The notes beneath the pieces are model-generated. The model was given only the letters and a program-made list of their open reading frames with translations, was not told where the DNA came from and ran no database searches. A stretch of 64,000 bases of DNA from assembly GCF_949628265.1 (NCBI RefSeq), contig NC_088789.1, positions 29,257,883 through 29,321,882 of the forward strand, read 5' to 3'. This document shows positions 1 through 10,028 of the stretch, piece by piece. This DNA is from Cloeon dipterum. Lineage: Eukaryota; Arthropoda; Insecta; Ephemeroptera; Baetidae. Both the position numbers and the translations under genes were made by a program. Position 1 is the first letter of the stretch, and the number at the start of each line of letters is the position of its first letter.

Positions 1-1
1 A

Positions 2-643
2 GCACATGTTGCCAGAAAACACAGAACAGAAAAGCCATTCAAGTGTGACAACTGCGGTGAAATGTTCTCAACAAAGGGTAGTTTGCTGGATCATATGCGT
101 TTAAAGCATGTATTCAAACGCTGCAAAATTTGCACATTAGACGTTCCTGTCCGTACTTCCTCTCAACACATAAGAAAGGTGTCCTGCGTTCGCTGCAAAA
201 ACGAGTTCCATTGTTCAGGTTTGTACCAATCGCACCTACAAAAGTGCAGGGAAACTTTATTGAAATGTTCCAAGTATCCAAAGAGCTTTCAAATGCCTTA
301 TTTGCTTGTGTACCACATGAAACGAAAACACGGAAATCGCGAATGGCATGGTTTGAAGCACAAAGCTTTCGGATTCAAATGTGAACCCTGCAAAATGTGC
401 TTCAAGAGTGCGAACCTTTTGAAAGTGCATATTAACAGGATGCACAAACAAGCCAAATTGAAGCACTGTGCCGATTGCCGTCAGAGTTTCGTTTTCACTT
501 CTCATTTGATTAACCATCTCGCTAAGAAACATAATTTGTTTGAGCTTGAATTTGAATGTGATGCATGCAAAAAAAAGTTCATTTCCAAACGTTCTCTTCG
601 CATGCATATCATGTCAATTCATTTCAAAAAAACGAAAATTTAA
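2..643 (+). CDS. ZAD-family C2H2 zinc-finger protein, 3' part (copy 1)
   Basis: The reading frame is open from base 2 and stops with TAA at 641-643; the 5' exons lie outside the window. It encodes the last part of a multi-finger C2H2 protein, probably a nuclear DNA-binding factor. About seven fingers are visible, beginning with the end of one finger (HVARKH) and then FKCDNCGEMF. It aligns end to end with the C-terminal half of the gene at 4769-6350, so the two are tandem duplicates. One finger has lost its second zinc cysteine (KCSKYPKSF here, KCSKCSKIF in the neighbour) and should bind zinc poorly. A ZAD dimerisation domain is expected upstream by homology but is not seen. Confidence 0.85.
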   Translation, partial: AHVARKHRTEKPFKCDNCGEMFSTKGSLLDHMRLKHVFKRCKICTLDVPVRTSSQHIRKVSCVRCKNEFHCSGLYQSHLQKCRETLLKCSKYPKSFQMPYLLVYHMKRKHGNREWHGLKHKAFGFKCEPCKMCFKSANLLKVHINRMHKQAKLKHCADCRQSFVFTSHLINHLAKKHNLFELEFECDACKKKFISKRSLRMHIMSIHFKKTKI

Positions 644-808
644 AATGTGTGAAAAATTAATCGCTATTACTAAGTTGAGGAAACATTTGCTACAAATTCA
701 TGAACTTCAATTTGCGCTTTTATTCTCTTACCTTTCTTAATATATAGCATTGTAATTGTATCATAGTTGTTCATAATTTTTGATTTGATATTCTGTATTA
801 AAATGTAA

Positions 809-814
809 AATAAA
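809..814 (+). terminator. poly(A) signal of zinc-finger copy 1
   Basis: AATAAA lies 166 bases after the stop codon. The duplicate gene has AATAAA in the matching place (6508-6513). Confidence 0.5.
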
Positions 815-1849
815 AAGTTCATTAACGAATTCTTTTTCTTTATTTAGAATAAATACACTCTACTATCTTGTTTGCGAGAAAGAAGGAAATAAATAAGAAT
901 TCGAAAAATGTCTCAAAATTCTCTAAATTCAGGCCGATAATTCCTATAACGCACAAAAGCCTTTCTTCTCGCGGTGGGTTCTACGACCGCCAGCTGCAGC
1001 AATTTCAGAAATTCCTCGAGCAAATATTTTAAAAATCTCTATGCACAAAGAATAAGAGAAAGCCAAATTTAAAACCGCGCTACTTAACAAGACAATTGAT
1101 TTTATTTAATTAAGTTCCTATTTTTAATCAAAATGGATTTCTAGTCTCTAAAAACGAGATAAAAGTCAATTTTCTTAGGCGTGCTGCCCGATTGTTAATT
1201 TTTTAACTGTAAATAATACATTTGTATTAAATAAACGATAATTATTTTCCAAAATATGACCGAATGAGACAGCAGAGCCGAATTAAAGGTTTATAAATAT
1301 CTCAAAATAGACGATGTTTTTATGAGATGTTTTGTGTTCAATATTGACGCTCTCTGAGCAGATTTTAGTCAATAATTGGCGTGGCACAAACAATATTTGT
1401 TATGAATTTTCTCGGATTTTGTAACCATTTCAGATATTTAAGCCGTTTAAAATTGCAATATTTTAGATTTGAGCTCATTTGAAGCGTCATGGAGGTTTAA
1501 ATGGAAAAAAAATAGTTGACTGTCTAAAACGCACACTATTTTTACCAAACTTTTGGTCCTTGTAACCACATCTCCGCACACGAATACGAAATGAATAAAT
1601 AAACAGATTTTTGTTATCCTCTGCTCAGTACTTGCCGTGGGCTATGAGCTCACTGGGTCCTAACAACAACGCCGAGCGGATACCATATGGGGCCGCAGAA
1701 GAGCTTTTCGCCTGCACGCCGCACCGAGGTCTTTTTATTGAAACGCCTCCTAGATATTACATATATTGAGCGCCGTATATATTTTTATCATTATCGTGTT
1801 GACTCAAACCTAATTGGCAGAAAGGCGATTATTTAGGTGCAAAGTGATC

Positions 1850-2110
1850 TTTGTCTCTTTTTTATTGCATGAGGCAGACACCGTAAAGGGGCCTAGTGAG
1901 TGAGAGTGAGAGAAACACGCTTCACACGTCAAGGTCGACGGCGCTGGTGACCGCGCATCTAGGAGCCGCGGCTGAATTGGCCTAGCCGAATCTATCTGCT
2001 CGCACAATCAGTCGGTGCCCGATCGCGGTCGCTGGGCCACGCTCAAGAGAACGATCCTCGATCTCCTTCGCCCAGCAACAGGCTTTAATCCTCACGGTGA
2101 ACACATGCTT
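1850..2110 (+). promoter_or_regulatory. GC-rich conserved block, candidate promoter/5' exon with TCAGT initiator
   Basis: This GC-rich island is nearly identical to 7565-7830, while the flanks have drifted more. It contains TCAGT at 2008-2012, which matches the usual arthropod initiator. It lies upstream of the ankyrin exon at 2333-2550, which begins after a pyrimidine-rich stretch ending in AG. A promoter with a first non-coding exon is an inference; the open frame on the minus strand here has no protein features. Confidence 0.35.
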
Positions 2111-2332
2111 TCATTTTAAGTTTGATCAATTAACAATAATTGAAATTGTGACAGTGTTCTAATTTATTTGGAAAATTTCTTGACGAGTATTATATTACAA
2201 TTAAAAAAAGATTATCTGTTATTAATTAATAATTCGAGTCTAAAATAGTTATGCCGAGATGCCACTCTCGCGTCAAATCAATCGATTGCTTTTGTACTTT
2301 TAATAAAAGTAACGCGACAATTTTCTCACTAG

Positions 2333-2550
2333 CTGTCGTCCACGAACTGGGGAGAGGGAGGGAAAGCTCGCTGCACATCGCGGCCGAGGGCGGAGACCTG
2401 GAGGTGTGTCGCTGGGTGGTCCAGCAGGGCGTCGATGACGTCCACGCCCGGACCGCAGGGGGGAAGTCGGCGATCGACTATGCCGCCAGCAGGGAATTGA
2501 AGCAGTTTTTTACTGCTTGGGGACGCGTGCCCCTCATTACGCAGATCTGA
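2333..2550 (+). pseudogene. Ankyrin-repeat exon fragment
   Basis: After a good acceptor (TTTTCTCACTAG) the frame encodes a short ankyrin segment: SSLHIAAEGGDLEVCRWVVQ, then a second helix pair ending near AIDYAASRELKQFFTAWG. It stops with TGA at 2548-2550, and AATAAA follows at 2738-2743. The codons are much more GC-rich than in the large ankyrin gene at 15400-25575, so it is not a piece of that gene. It could be the last exon of a small ankyrin gene driven from the GC-rich block upstream, or a fragment of a larger gene left by duplication. No other coding exon could be found for it in the window. Confidence 0.45.
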
Positions 2551-4768
2551 ATTTGTGTTAATTATTAAAGAACTAGACACTGTATGCAATTTATTTAGAT
2601 CTGGTTACACCTTCTGATTTGATAGAAAAAATAGCTTGGATTACTTTTAAAAACCTAAAAATGATTATTAAATCCACAGTGAATGATGAAACAGCCTCTT
2701 GATATGGTTCTTGTTTAATTTTTATTTGATATTGTACAATAAAACCAAGGAGGAAAGATTGACTTTTGATTATTTTCTGGTTTGAATATCTACCCTAATT
2801 TATTTTTTGTAAAACTTGCCGTCTTGCGCGGCAGTTACCAACTAGACCGTCGGCTCTGAATACGTGATTCCTGAATATTGCTCGCTCTGACGCGGCCTGA
2901 CAGCTTTGCATATCAACAATCATTAGTTTTTGTTTGTCTCTGGATGAACAACATTACAATTTGACCCTTTGACCCTCAAATTCCAGGTTTTGTTTTTATT
3001 TTAATCTTCTCGAGTGATTATTCTTTCTCTCTAAATAAAAAATAAAAATAAAATATCCTTTGATAACCCAATGATACTTTTTGTTAAATTATTTTGCTAA
3101 TCAGCAATTTTCTGTGCTAAATAAATAAAAAAATCTGCTCTATATGATAAGATATATATTAAATTCTTCTGAGGTGAACGAACGCGTGGAATTGACCCAC
3201 GTCTCCTGGTTGACCAGTAATCATTAAACCTGCAAAAAAGAGAATAGAATCACAGAACGCTAAATCTCGGCCAAAATATGATAGCAAAAGTCAGGAGGCC
3301 AGTCACATTAATAGAGCTGCGAATTTTAGAAGGCTTTTCCCTTTTCCTCAAAATATTCGTTAATTGATACAAAATAGACGGTTGCTGAGCTAGTTTTTGC
3401 AGGTGATTCGGCCCAAAGTGGCCCTCTTTTCGCTTCCCCGCACCAAGCTCTTTAATTGAAATGCTAGAAATTTGTCCCTAAAGCTACTGGAAAGGTGCAG
3501 AAACCAGCAAGTGGCAAGTCGGCACCCACACAGCTGAACTATTTGAGAAATTCGAGTCAATCAACTAACCACCCTTTTCCATTTCTCATATTATGGTAGC
3601 CAGTATTAGACCCCCTAACTGCTCAAATATCTCACATTGCTTTGACACTCCTGAGAATGCCGCTGAACAATGCGAGCCAACGGGCTGGTTTAAACAGCTT
3701 AAAAATTTATGATTTGTGCTCCTTCGAAAACCTCATAGATATTTTCATAAATAAATTGTCAACCATCTAAAATTCACAACATTTTTTCTTACTTTTTGAA
3801 ATAAAATTGTATTGGTCTTTGGATTCATTTCTGTACACACGACACACTTAATAGATCCGGAAAAAATGCGAAGCTGTTTTGAGCTCCAGTAGATAATATG
3901 TAACATTAAAAAAATAATTAAATTACGCTGTCTCTTAAATAATTATATCATTAAACTTTCGTTTCTGTAAAAATAAATTTTGATTAATTTTTATATCAGG
4001 TTTCATGGCCACGACTCTATAGAAAGGCTTGAAGAGAAGAATCCATATTTAAAAAAAATTGTTAATTTCAATTTTTACAACAAAGGTTAATCGTACTGGT
4101 AGCCTTTAAGTAAATTTAACGTCTCTTCACTCTATGCAGACTGTTCCGCCAATCATTGCTACGGTGCAGGTTGCATATCAACACAGTGAAAATCGACGGT
4201 TTTTAGCTTCATACTAGAATTAATTAAAAACGGTATTGTTCATTTAATGTTTAATAAAAAACTATCCGCGTCTCAGGCCACTTTTGAATTCGTCGATATG
4301 CGTCTGATATTGCTGCCTGCTGAAGCCCTGTTCGGCGAAAGAAAGGAACAACACACCCAATGGCATATGGTTTCAAAGAAAGAAGCTACTGACTTGCGTC
4401 TCTTAAAGGAACCTGTATCGAAAACTTGAGTTTTAATAAAAACCAACATAGATAATCTCTGCTCTTATTTATTTGCCCTTGAATTTTGAAGGAGAATTGT
4501 TGATATTATTATGCACACACTTACTTTATCAAAAGGGTATAAAGCATATTATAAGATTGTACTAAATAGTGTGCTTTTAAAAGCAATAAATTAAAAAAAT
4601 TACGTTTTTGCTGCCGATTGCATACTTAATCAACCAACATTAAGCTCTTTTCCATCCCACATAGATGGCGTGAAAATTTTCAAAAATTAACTGACATCTG
4701 AAGCGGCGCTGCGATCGCGTATCCACCTTTCTGGAACCTTCTATTCAGGTTCAGGTGGTCTGTCTGAG
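2551..4768. other. Gene-free interval upstream of zinc-finger gene 2
   Basis: A/T-rich DNA with a poly(A) signal for the ankyrin exon (2738-2743) near its start. No convincing exon, RNA gene or complete mobile element was seen. A 60-codon open frame at 4247-4429 has no recognisable features and was not accepted. The last 100 bases before 4769 resemble the 5' leaders of the two minus-strand paralogs. Confidence 0.5.
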
Positions 4769-6350
4769 ATGTCGTGTCAAAAGGCGCTGTGCTTGATTTG
4801 CGAGCTTCCGACGGCGGACGGCGCTGTCCTCGCTGTCCACGTGGACAAAGAGAAACTGCGGACTTGGTTCTTGAACGTCTGCGGACACGAGTTGGCCGAC
4901 GAAATCGAGGACGAGGACAAAATTTGCTACTTTTGTCTGTGGCAAGCCGAGTGAGTTTCTCAAAGGAATTAAGGAATTTCATGAATTTAAGTAATTTTCT
5001 CTAAGGTTTCTTTGGGAATTCAACGGAATGTCAGACGAAGCCTTGGTTTGGTGGAATGTAGATTTGGACGATGCAGCAAAGGAGCTGCGAAAATATTACT
5101 TAGGTAAAAATTATCTTTTATTTATTATTTTCTTATTTTTAATAATACCGTTGTTTTCAGAAGGAAATGTTGAGCAATGTTGGGTGCCATTGGATGAGAT
5201 CGATCTGCCCGAAAGTGAAGAAGATAAAAACGAAAGGGAAGTGGTGGATTTGGAATCTGAGAAACAATCCAACATTTGTTCACAAAATATAAAATGTCTC
5301 TACTGTGGTAAACTATATAAATTATCGAAGATATTGTTCAAGCATGTCAAGAAAACACACAAAGACGCTATCAGGTGTGAAAGCCATAAATGTGCCACAT
5401 ATTTTCACACAATCGAGCAAAGGGAAAAACACAACGTAGAAGTACATGAAAAACCGAAAGAACAGAAAACATTCAAATGTGATTTTTGTAGCAAGGAATT
5501 CGTTGGAAATGATAAGCACGTCAAACATGTTCGTAATGTCCATCGTGAATTTCCAGTCAAGTGCGCTTTTCATGGCTGCGTCTCGTTTTTCAAAACTAAA
5601 ATCGAAATGAGGGCTCACTTTGACTCTTTTCACAAAACTGATATTGCGAAAATGATTGATTGTGAATATTGCCAATTCAAAACAAGAAATAAAAAAGCTC
5701 TACAAACACATGTTGCCAGAAAACACAGAACAGGAAAGAAATTCAAGTGTGACAAATGCAGCAAAATGTTCCCAACCAGTTATGATTTATCCCTCCACGT
5801 GAAAAAAGTTCACACATTTAAGCGGTGCCGGATTTGTAAATTAGATGTGTCGGTCGGTTATTTCGCTCAACACGTTAGAAAGTCTTCCTGTGTACGCTGT
5901 AAAATCAAATTTGAATGTTCAGGTTTGCTCAAATCCCACCAGAAAAAATGCAAAGAAACTTTGGTCAAATGTTCCAAGTGTTCAAAGATCTTTCAAAAGC
6001 CTTCTTTGCTTGTATACCACATGAAAAGAAAACACGGAAGTCGCGAATGGCGTGGCTTGGAGCACAAAGCTCTCGGATTCAAGTGTGAACCCTGCAAAAG
6101 GTACTACAAAAGGGCGACACTCTTGAAACAGCATTTTAATAGGATGCACAACCAAGCCAAATTGAAGAACTGTGCCCATTGCCAAAAGAGTTTCGTTTTC
6201 ACTACCAATTTAATTAACCATCTCGCTAAGAAACACAATTTGTTGAAGCTTGAATTTGAATGTGATGCATGCAAAAAACCGTTCAATTCCAAACGTTCTC
6301 TTTGCCACCATATCAAGTCATCTCATTTAAAAAAAAAAACGAAATTTTAA
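4769..6350 (+). CDS. ZAD/C2H2 zinc-finger protein (gene 2), 489 aa
   Basis: Three exons, 4769-4950, 5006-5103 and 5161-6350, join in phase to 489 codons plus stop. The N-terminus carries the two CxxC pairs of a ZAD zinc-binding dimerisation domain (CLIC near residue 8, CYFC near 54), followed by a conserved FLWEFNGMSDEALVWW segment. About twelve C2H2-type fingers follow from roughly residue 134; two are C-x4-C variants and one pair is CCHC-like. ZAD proteins are arthropod nuclear transcription factors; the target here is unknown. The start was chosen because the paralogs share the short MxxQKxLC beginning. The second intron is 57 bp, in frame and free of stops, so its retention would insert 19 residues. 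This is the tandem duplicate of the gene at the window start. Confidence 0.9.
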
Positions 6351-8056
6351 AATGTGTGGAAAATTATTACTAAACTAAGGAAACATTTGCTATAAATTCA
6401 TGAATTGCAATATGTGCTTTTATTCTCTTACCTTTCTTAATAAATAGCATTGCAATTGTATCATACTTGTTCATAATTTTTGATTTGATATTCTGTAGCA
6501 AAATTTCAATAAAACTCATAAAAGGTCATTAACGAATTCTTTTTCTTTATTTAGAATAAATACACTCTACTATCTCGTTTGCGAGAAAGAAGGAAATAAA
6601 TAAGAATTCGAAAAATCTCTCAAAATTCTCTAAATTCAGGCCGATAATTCCTATAACGCACAAAAGCCTTTCTTCTCGCAGTGGGTTCTACGACCGCCAG
6701 CTACAGCAAATTCAGAAATTCCTCCAGCAAATATTCTAAAAATCTCTATTCACAAAGAATAAGGGAAAGCCAAATTTAAACCCGCGCTACTTAACAAGAC
6801 AATTGACTTTATTTAATTAAGTTCCTATTTTTAATCAAAATGGATTTCTAGTCTCTAAAAACGATATAAAAGTAAATTTTCTTAAAAGCATGCTGCTCGG
6901 TTGTTAATTTTAAAGTGTAAATATTACATTTGTATTAAATAAACGATAATTATTTTCCAAAATATGACCGAATGAGACAGCAGAGCCGAACTAAAGGTTT
7001 ATAAATATCTCAAAATAAACGATGTTTTTATGAGATTTTTTTGTGTTCAGTATTGACGGTCTCTGAGCAGATTTTACTAAATAATTGGCGTGGCACAAAA
7101 ATATTTATTATGAATTTTCTCGGATTTTGTAACCATTTCAGATATTTAAGCCGTTTAAAATTGCAATATTTCAGATTTGAGCTCATTTGAAACGTCACGG
7201 AGGTTTCAATTGAATACAAAAAATTGTTGACCGTATAAAGCGCGCACTATTTTTACCAAACTTTTGGTCCTTGTAACCACATCTCTGCGCACGAATACTA
7301 AATAAATAAATAAACAGATTTTTGTTAACCTCTGCTCAGTATTTGCCGTGGGCTACGAACTCACTGCATGGGTCTCAATATCAACGCCGAGCGGATACCA
7401 TAATATGGGGCCGCAGAAGAGCTTTTCGCCTGCACGCCGCACCGAGGTCTTTTTATTGAAACGCCTATTAGATATTACATATTGAGCGTCGTATATTTTT
7501 TATCATTAACGTGTTGTCTCAAACCTACTTGGCAGAAAGGCGATTATTTAGGTGCAAAGTGATATTTGGCTCCTTTTTATTGCATGAGCAGGCAGACACC
7601 GTAAAGGGGCCTAGTGAGTGAGAGTGAGAGAAACACGCTTCACACGTCAAGGCCGACGGCGCTGGTGACCGCGCATCTAGGAGCCGCGGCTGAATTGGCC
7701 TAGCCGAATCTATCTGCTCGCACAATCAGTCGGTGCCCGATCGCGGTCGCTGGGCCACGCTCAAGAGAACGATCCTCGATCTCCTTCGCCCAGCAACAGG
7801 CTTTAATCCTCACGGTAAACACATGCTTTCATTTTAAGTTTGATCAATTAACAGTATTTGAAATTTTTACAGTGTTCTAATTAGTTTGGAAAATTTTTTG
7901 CCGAGAATATAAAATATTATTAATTATTAAACAAAATTCCCGCTAATTCCCATTTATGAAATAGGTAAGAGTTATCCCGAGGTGCAACTCTCGCCTCGAA
8001 TAAATCGCTTAATTAACTTTTAATCAATTTAGAGCGACAATTTTCTCACTAGCTGT
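6351..8056. repeat. Duplicated non-coding segment downstream of zinc-finger gene 2
   Basis: Second copy of the segment at 644-2340. It includes the GC-rich block (about 7565-7830, TCAGT at 7726-7730). It diverges from the first copy around 8056, just after the shared CTCACTAGCTGTCGT; the ankyrin exon is absent here. Confidence 0.8.
6508..6513 (+). terminator. poly(A) signal of zinc-finger gene 2
   Basis: AATAAA lies 158 bases after the stop codon, at the position equivalent to 809-814 in the duplicate. Confidence 0.5.
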
Positions 8057-10028
8057 CGTGCCTTGCGCTCCTCCTCACGTTTTTGCTCCGCGCGGGCCTC
8101 CTCTCTGTCAATATTGCTCTTCTCGCGGCTTTATCGCGCGACCGGCACGCTCGCCGCTGTAAACATACCACTCCCGCATCCTGCTCCTCCAAATATTTAT
8201 TATTTTTAGCACGGCCGTGAACTCGATGTGGAGCGTTTCTGTTTCAAATGATTAAGAGACAAATACCAATAGTCGATGGCTTGCTTGCTTTTTCGGCCTT
8301 TCCTGTGGAACCAAAACGTTCTCTAATTTTTCAATGTGTACACTAAAATCGAGATAAAAAAATCAATCAAGGAGCGATTAAGACAGCTAGGCCAAATTAA
8401 AGGATTTCCTCTCAAAATTTTTATAATTTTTCAATGTGTACGCTAAATAAATAAAAAATTTGTCATTAATTACATTAAATTAAAGTAGAATGAATGGCAT
8501 TATAGGCAAGTAATTTTGTTTAGAGCGGTTGCTGATTCGGTACATTAAAAAAGCGGAAACCACACACCACAACCGCAGAGGTTGGTATTTTTATTTTGCG
8601 GTGCGGAACCGCAAAAAATCGCATATCTCGAAAAGCAATATTTACCATTTTAATGTATTTTTGAATTTAAAATTTATAAAATTATTTGCCAGAGCCAACA
8701 CCTGACTTTGCAACTATGTGTTGTCTCTGTTCAAGATTAGACTGTTCATTTCGAAGAGGTGAACGAAGGCCAAAGAAGTAGCTTGCAGACCTGCTATTCC
8801 CTATCGAAACAGCAGCGATCCCATCAGCCATGGGTCCAGATCTATAGGTGAGAATGTTTTCCGATAATTGTAGCACTATTTGTTGCACCTTGACATATTG
8901 AGAGAACGGAATATTTTTAAATGTGTTATATTATCAGGATGGGTGGAAGCGAAATACAAATTAATTCAAGTCCAACAAACAAAAAATTAGTAAATGAGAA
9001 GAAGGGATATGGATGCGTAACTGTTAAAGTGGAATGATACTGGGCAACAATTGAAAATTATTTAAATTGATTGTTGGATGCCTTAAACAATTGACCGATA
9101 AACAATTTGTTCAACAATTTGCAATAATAAAAAATGACCTTCCTACAATAAAAATTCAAATTTTGCCAATTTTCTACAAAATTTACAGTGCTCGAAAACA
9201 TTTTCTCGGCATATTCCGATTCCTCTCGTCGAGACCTGTCCAATTGTGTATGCTACTTATTGGGGAAACTCTTGGTTTTCCAATAAAATCGGATTTCAAG
9301 TAAGGAGACAGCCATTGCCATTTGAAAAGCACGGCAACTTTCCAGCCAATTTTCTCAAAAAATTACAGCGCTCCTTAGGTCAATTTAGGCTTTAACTGAA
9401 TCCTAAGGGATGAGTTTATGCATTGGTAACAAGCATTTTCCAGACTTTTCCAGTATCATTCCTCTTTAAAAAATAATTAGTATTCCAACCGTTGAGCTGA
9501 ACAAATTTTGGTTAGCCATATTATTAAAGTAAAGCTTTACAGAAAATTTGTGAAATTTCATTACTATCTTCTCTTGAAATACTATCTGAAATTGAAGAAA
9601 GAGCTTTAAATTTTCCAACTTTTGCCGTTTTAATTTTTGAGGAAATCTCGGCGAAAAAGTTTGCATGCTAATGCTAATCTATTGTGTCCTTACTGGATAT
9701 TCACGATTTAATTCTCAATTTGCGACAAGAGGAATCAAATCAAGAAGTCATTTAATTTTCGAGGAATTTAGGAAAATATGAAATTTATTGTTTCTCAGTG
9801 CTGAATTCATTATTTCACATTGTTGCTGAATTTCACAAACAATTTAACTTCAACCTGCTGAAGTCAACAATGCAAAATTTTCATAATATATTAAGCTTTA
9901 CTTGTTTAAAAAATGGCCTTGAACTATTTCATTTTTTTAATTACAGATCTTGCAATTAGAGATCGGAAAGAGAAAAATATCAAAGACAGCTAGTGGAGTG
10001 AAGATTTTGGCAAGAGGGGCCATTTAGA
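8057..10028. other. Gene-free interval with one small transposon-like element
   Basis: A GC-rich patch (about 8060-8200) is followed by A/T-rich DNA. The only structured item I see is the TTAA-flanked element listed separately. An acceptor-like site just before 9947 suggests that the next gene has a 5' untranslated intron here. Confidence 0.5.
9024..9469 (+). mobile_element. TTAA-flanked MITE-like element, copy 1
   Basis: An element of about 446 bp bounded by inverted ends, TTAAAGTGGAATGATACTGG on the left and CCAGTATCATTCCTCTTTAA on the right. The same sequence occurs in opposite orientation at 49509-49953 and 55922-56364. There is no transposase reading frame, so it is a non-autonomous DNA element. 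TTAA at both edges is compatible with a TTAA-targeting (piggyBac-like) family, but the family is not proven. Confidence 0.7.

Larger units (their letters stand above)
644..2340. repeat. Duplicated non-coding segment downstream of zinc-finger copy 1
   Basis: This segment aligns almost base for base with 6351-8056, about 5.71 kb away, in direct orientation. Together with the zinc-finger gene it forms a tandem duplication unit. No gene of its own is seen. Similarity ends abruptly near 2340, where this copy enters an ankyrin-coding stretch and the other copy enters unrelated sequence. Conservation is highest in the GC-rich part at about 1850-2110. Confidence 0.8.

Noticed and set aside
1810-2007. 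Minus-strand open frame conserved in the duplicate at 7525-7725
   Set aside because: The conservation comes from the duplicated GC-rich DNA. The protein has no family features, contains a length change, and lies opposite a likely promoter.
4247-4429. 60-codon plus-strand open frame
   Set aside because: No paralog, splice context or recognisable motif; this length is expected by chance in A/T-rich DNA.
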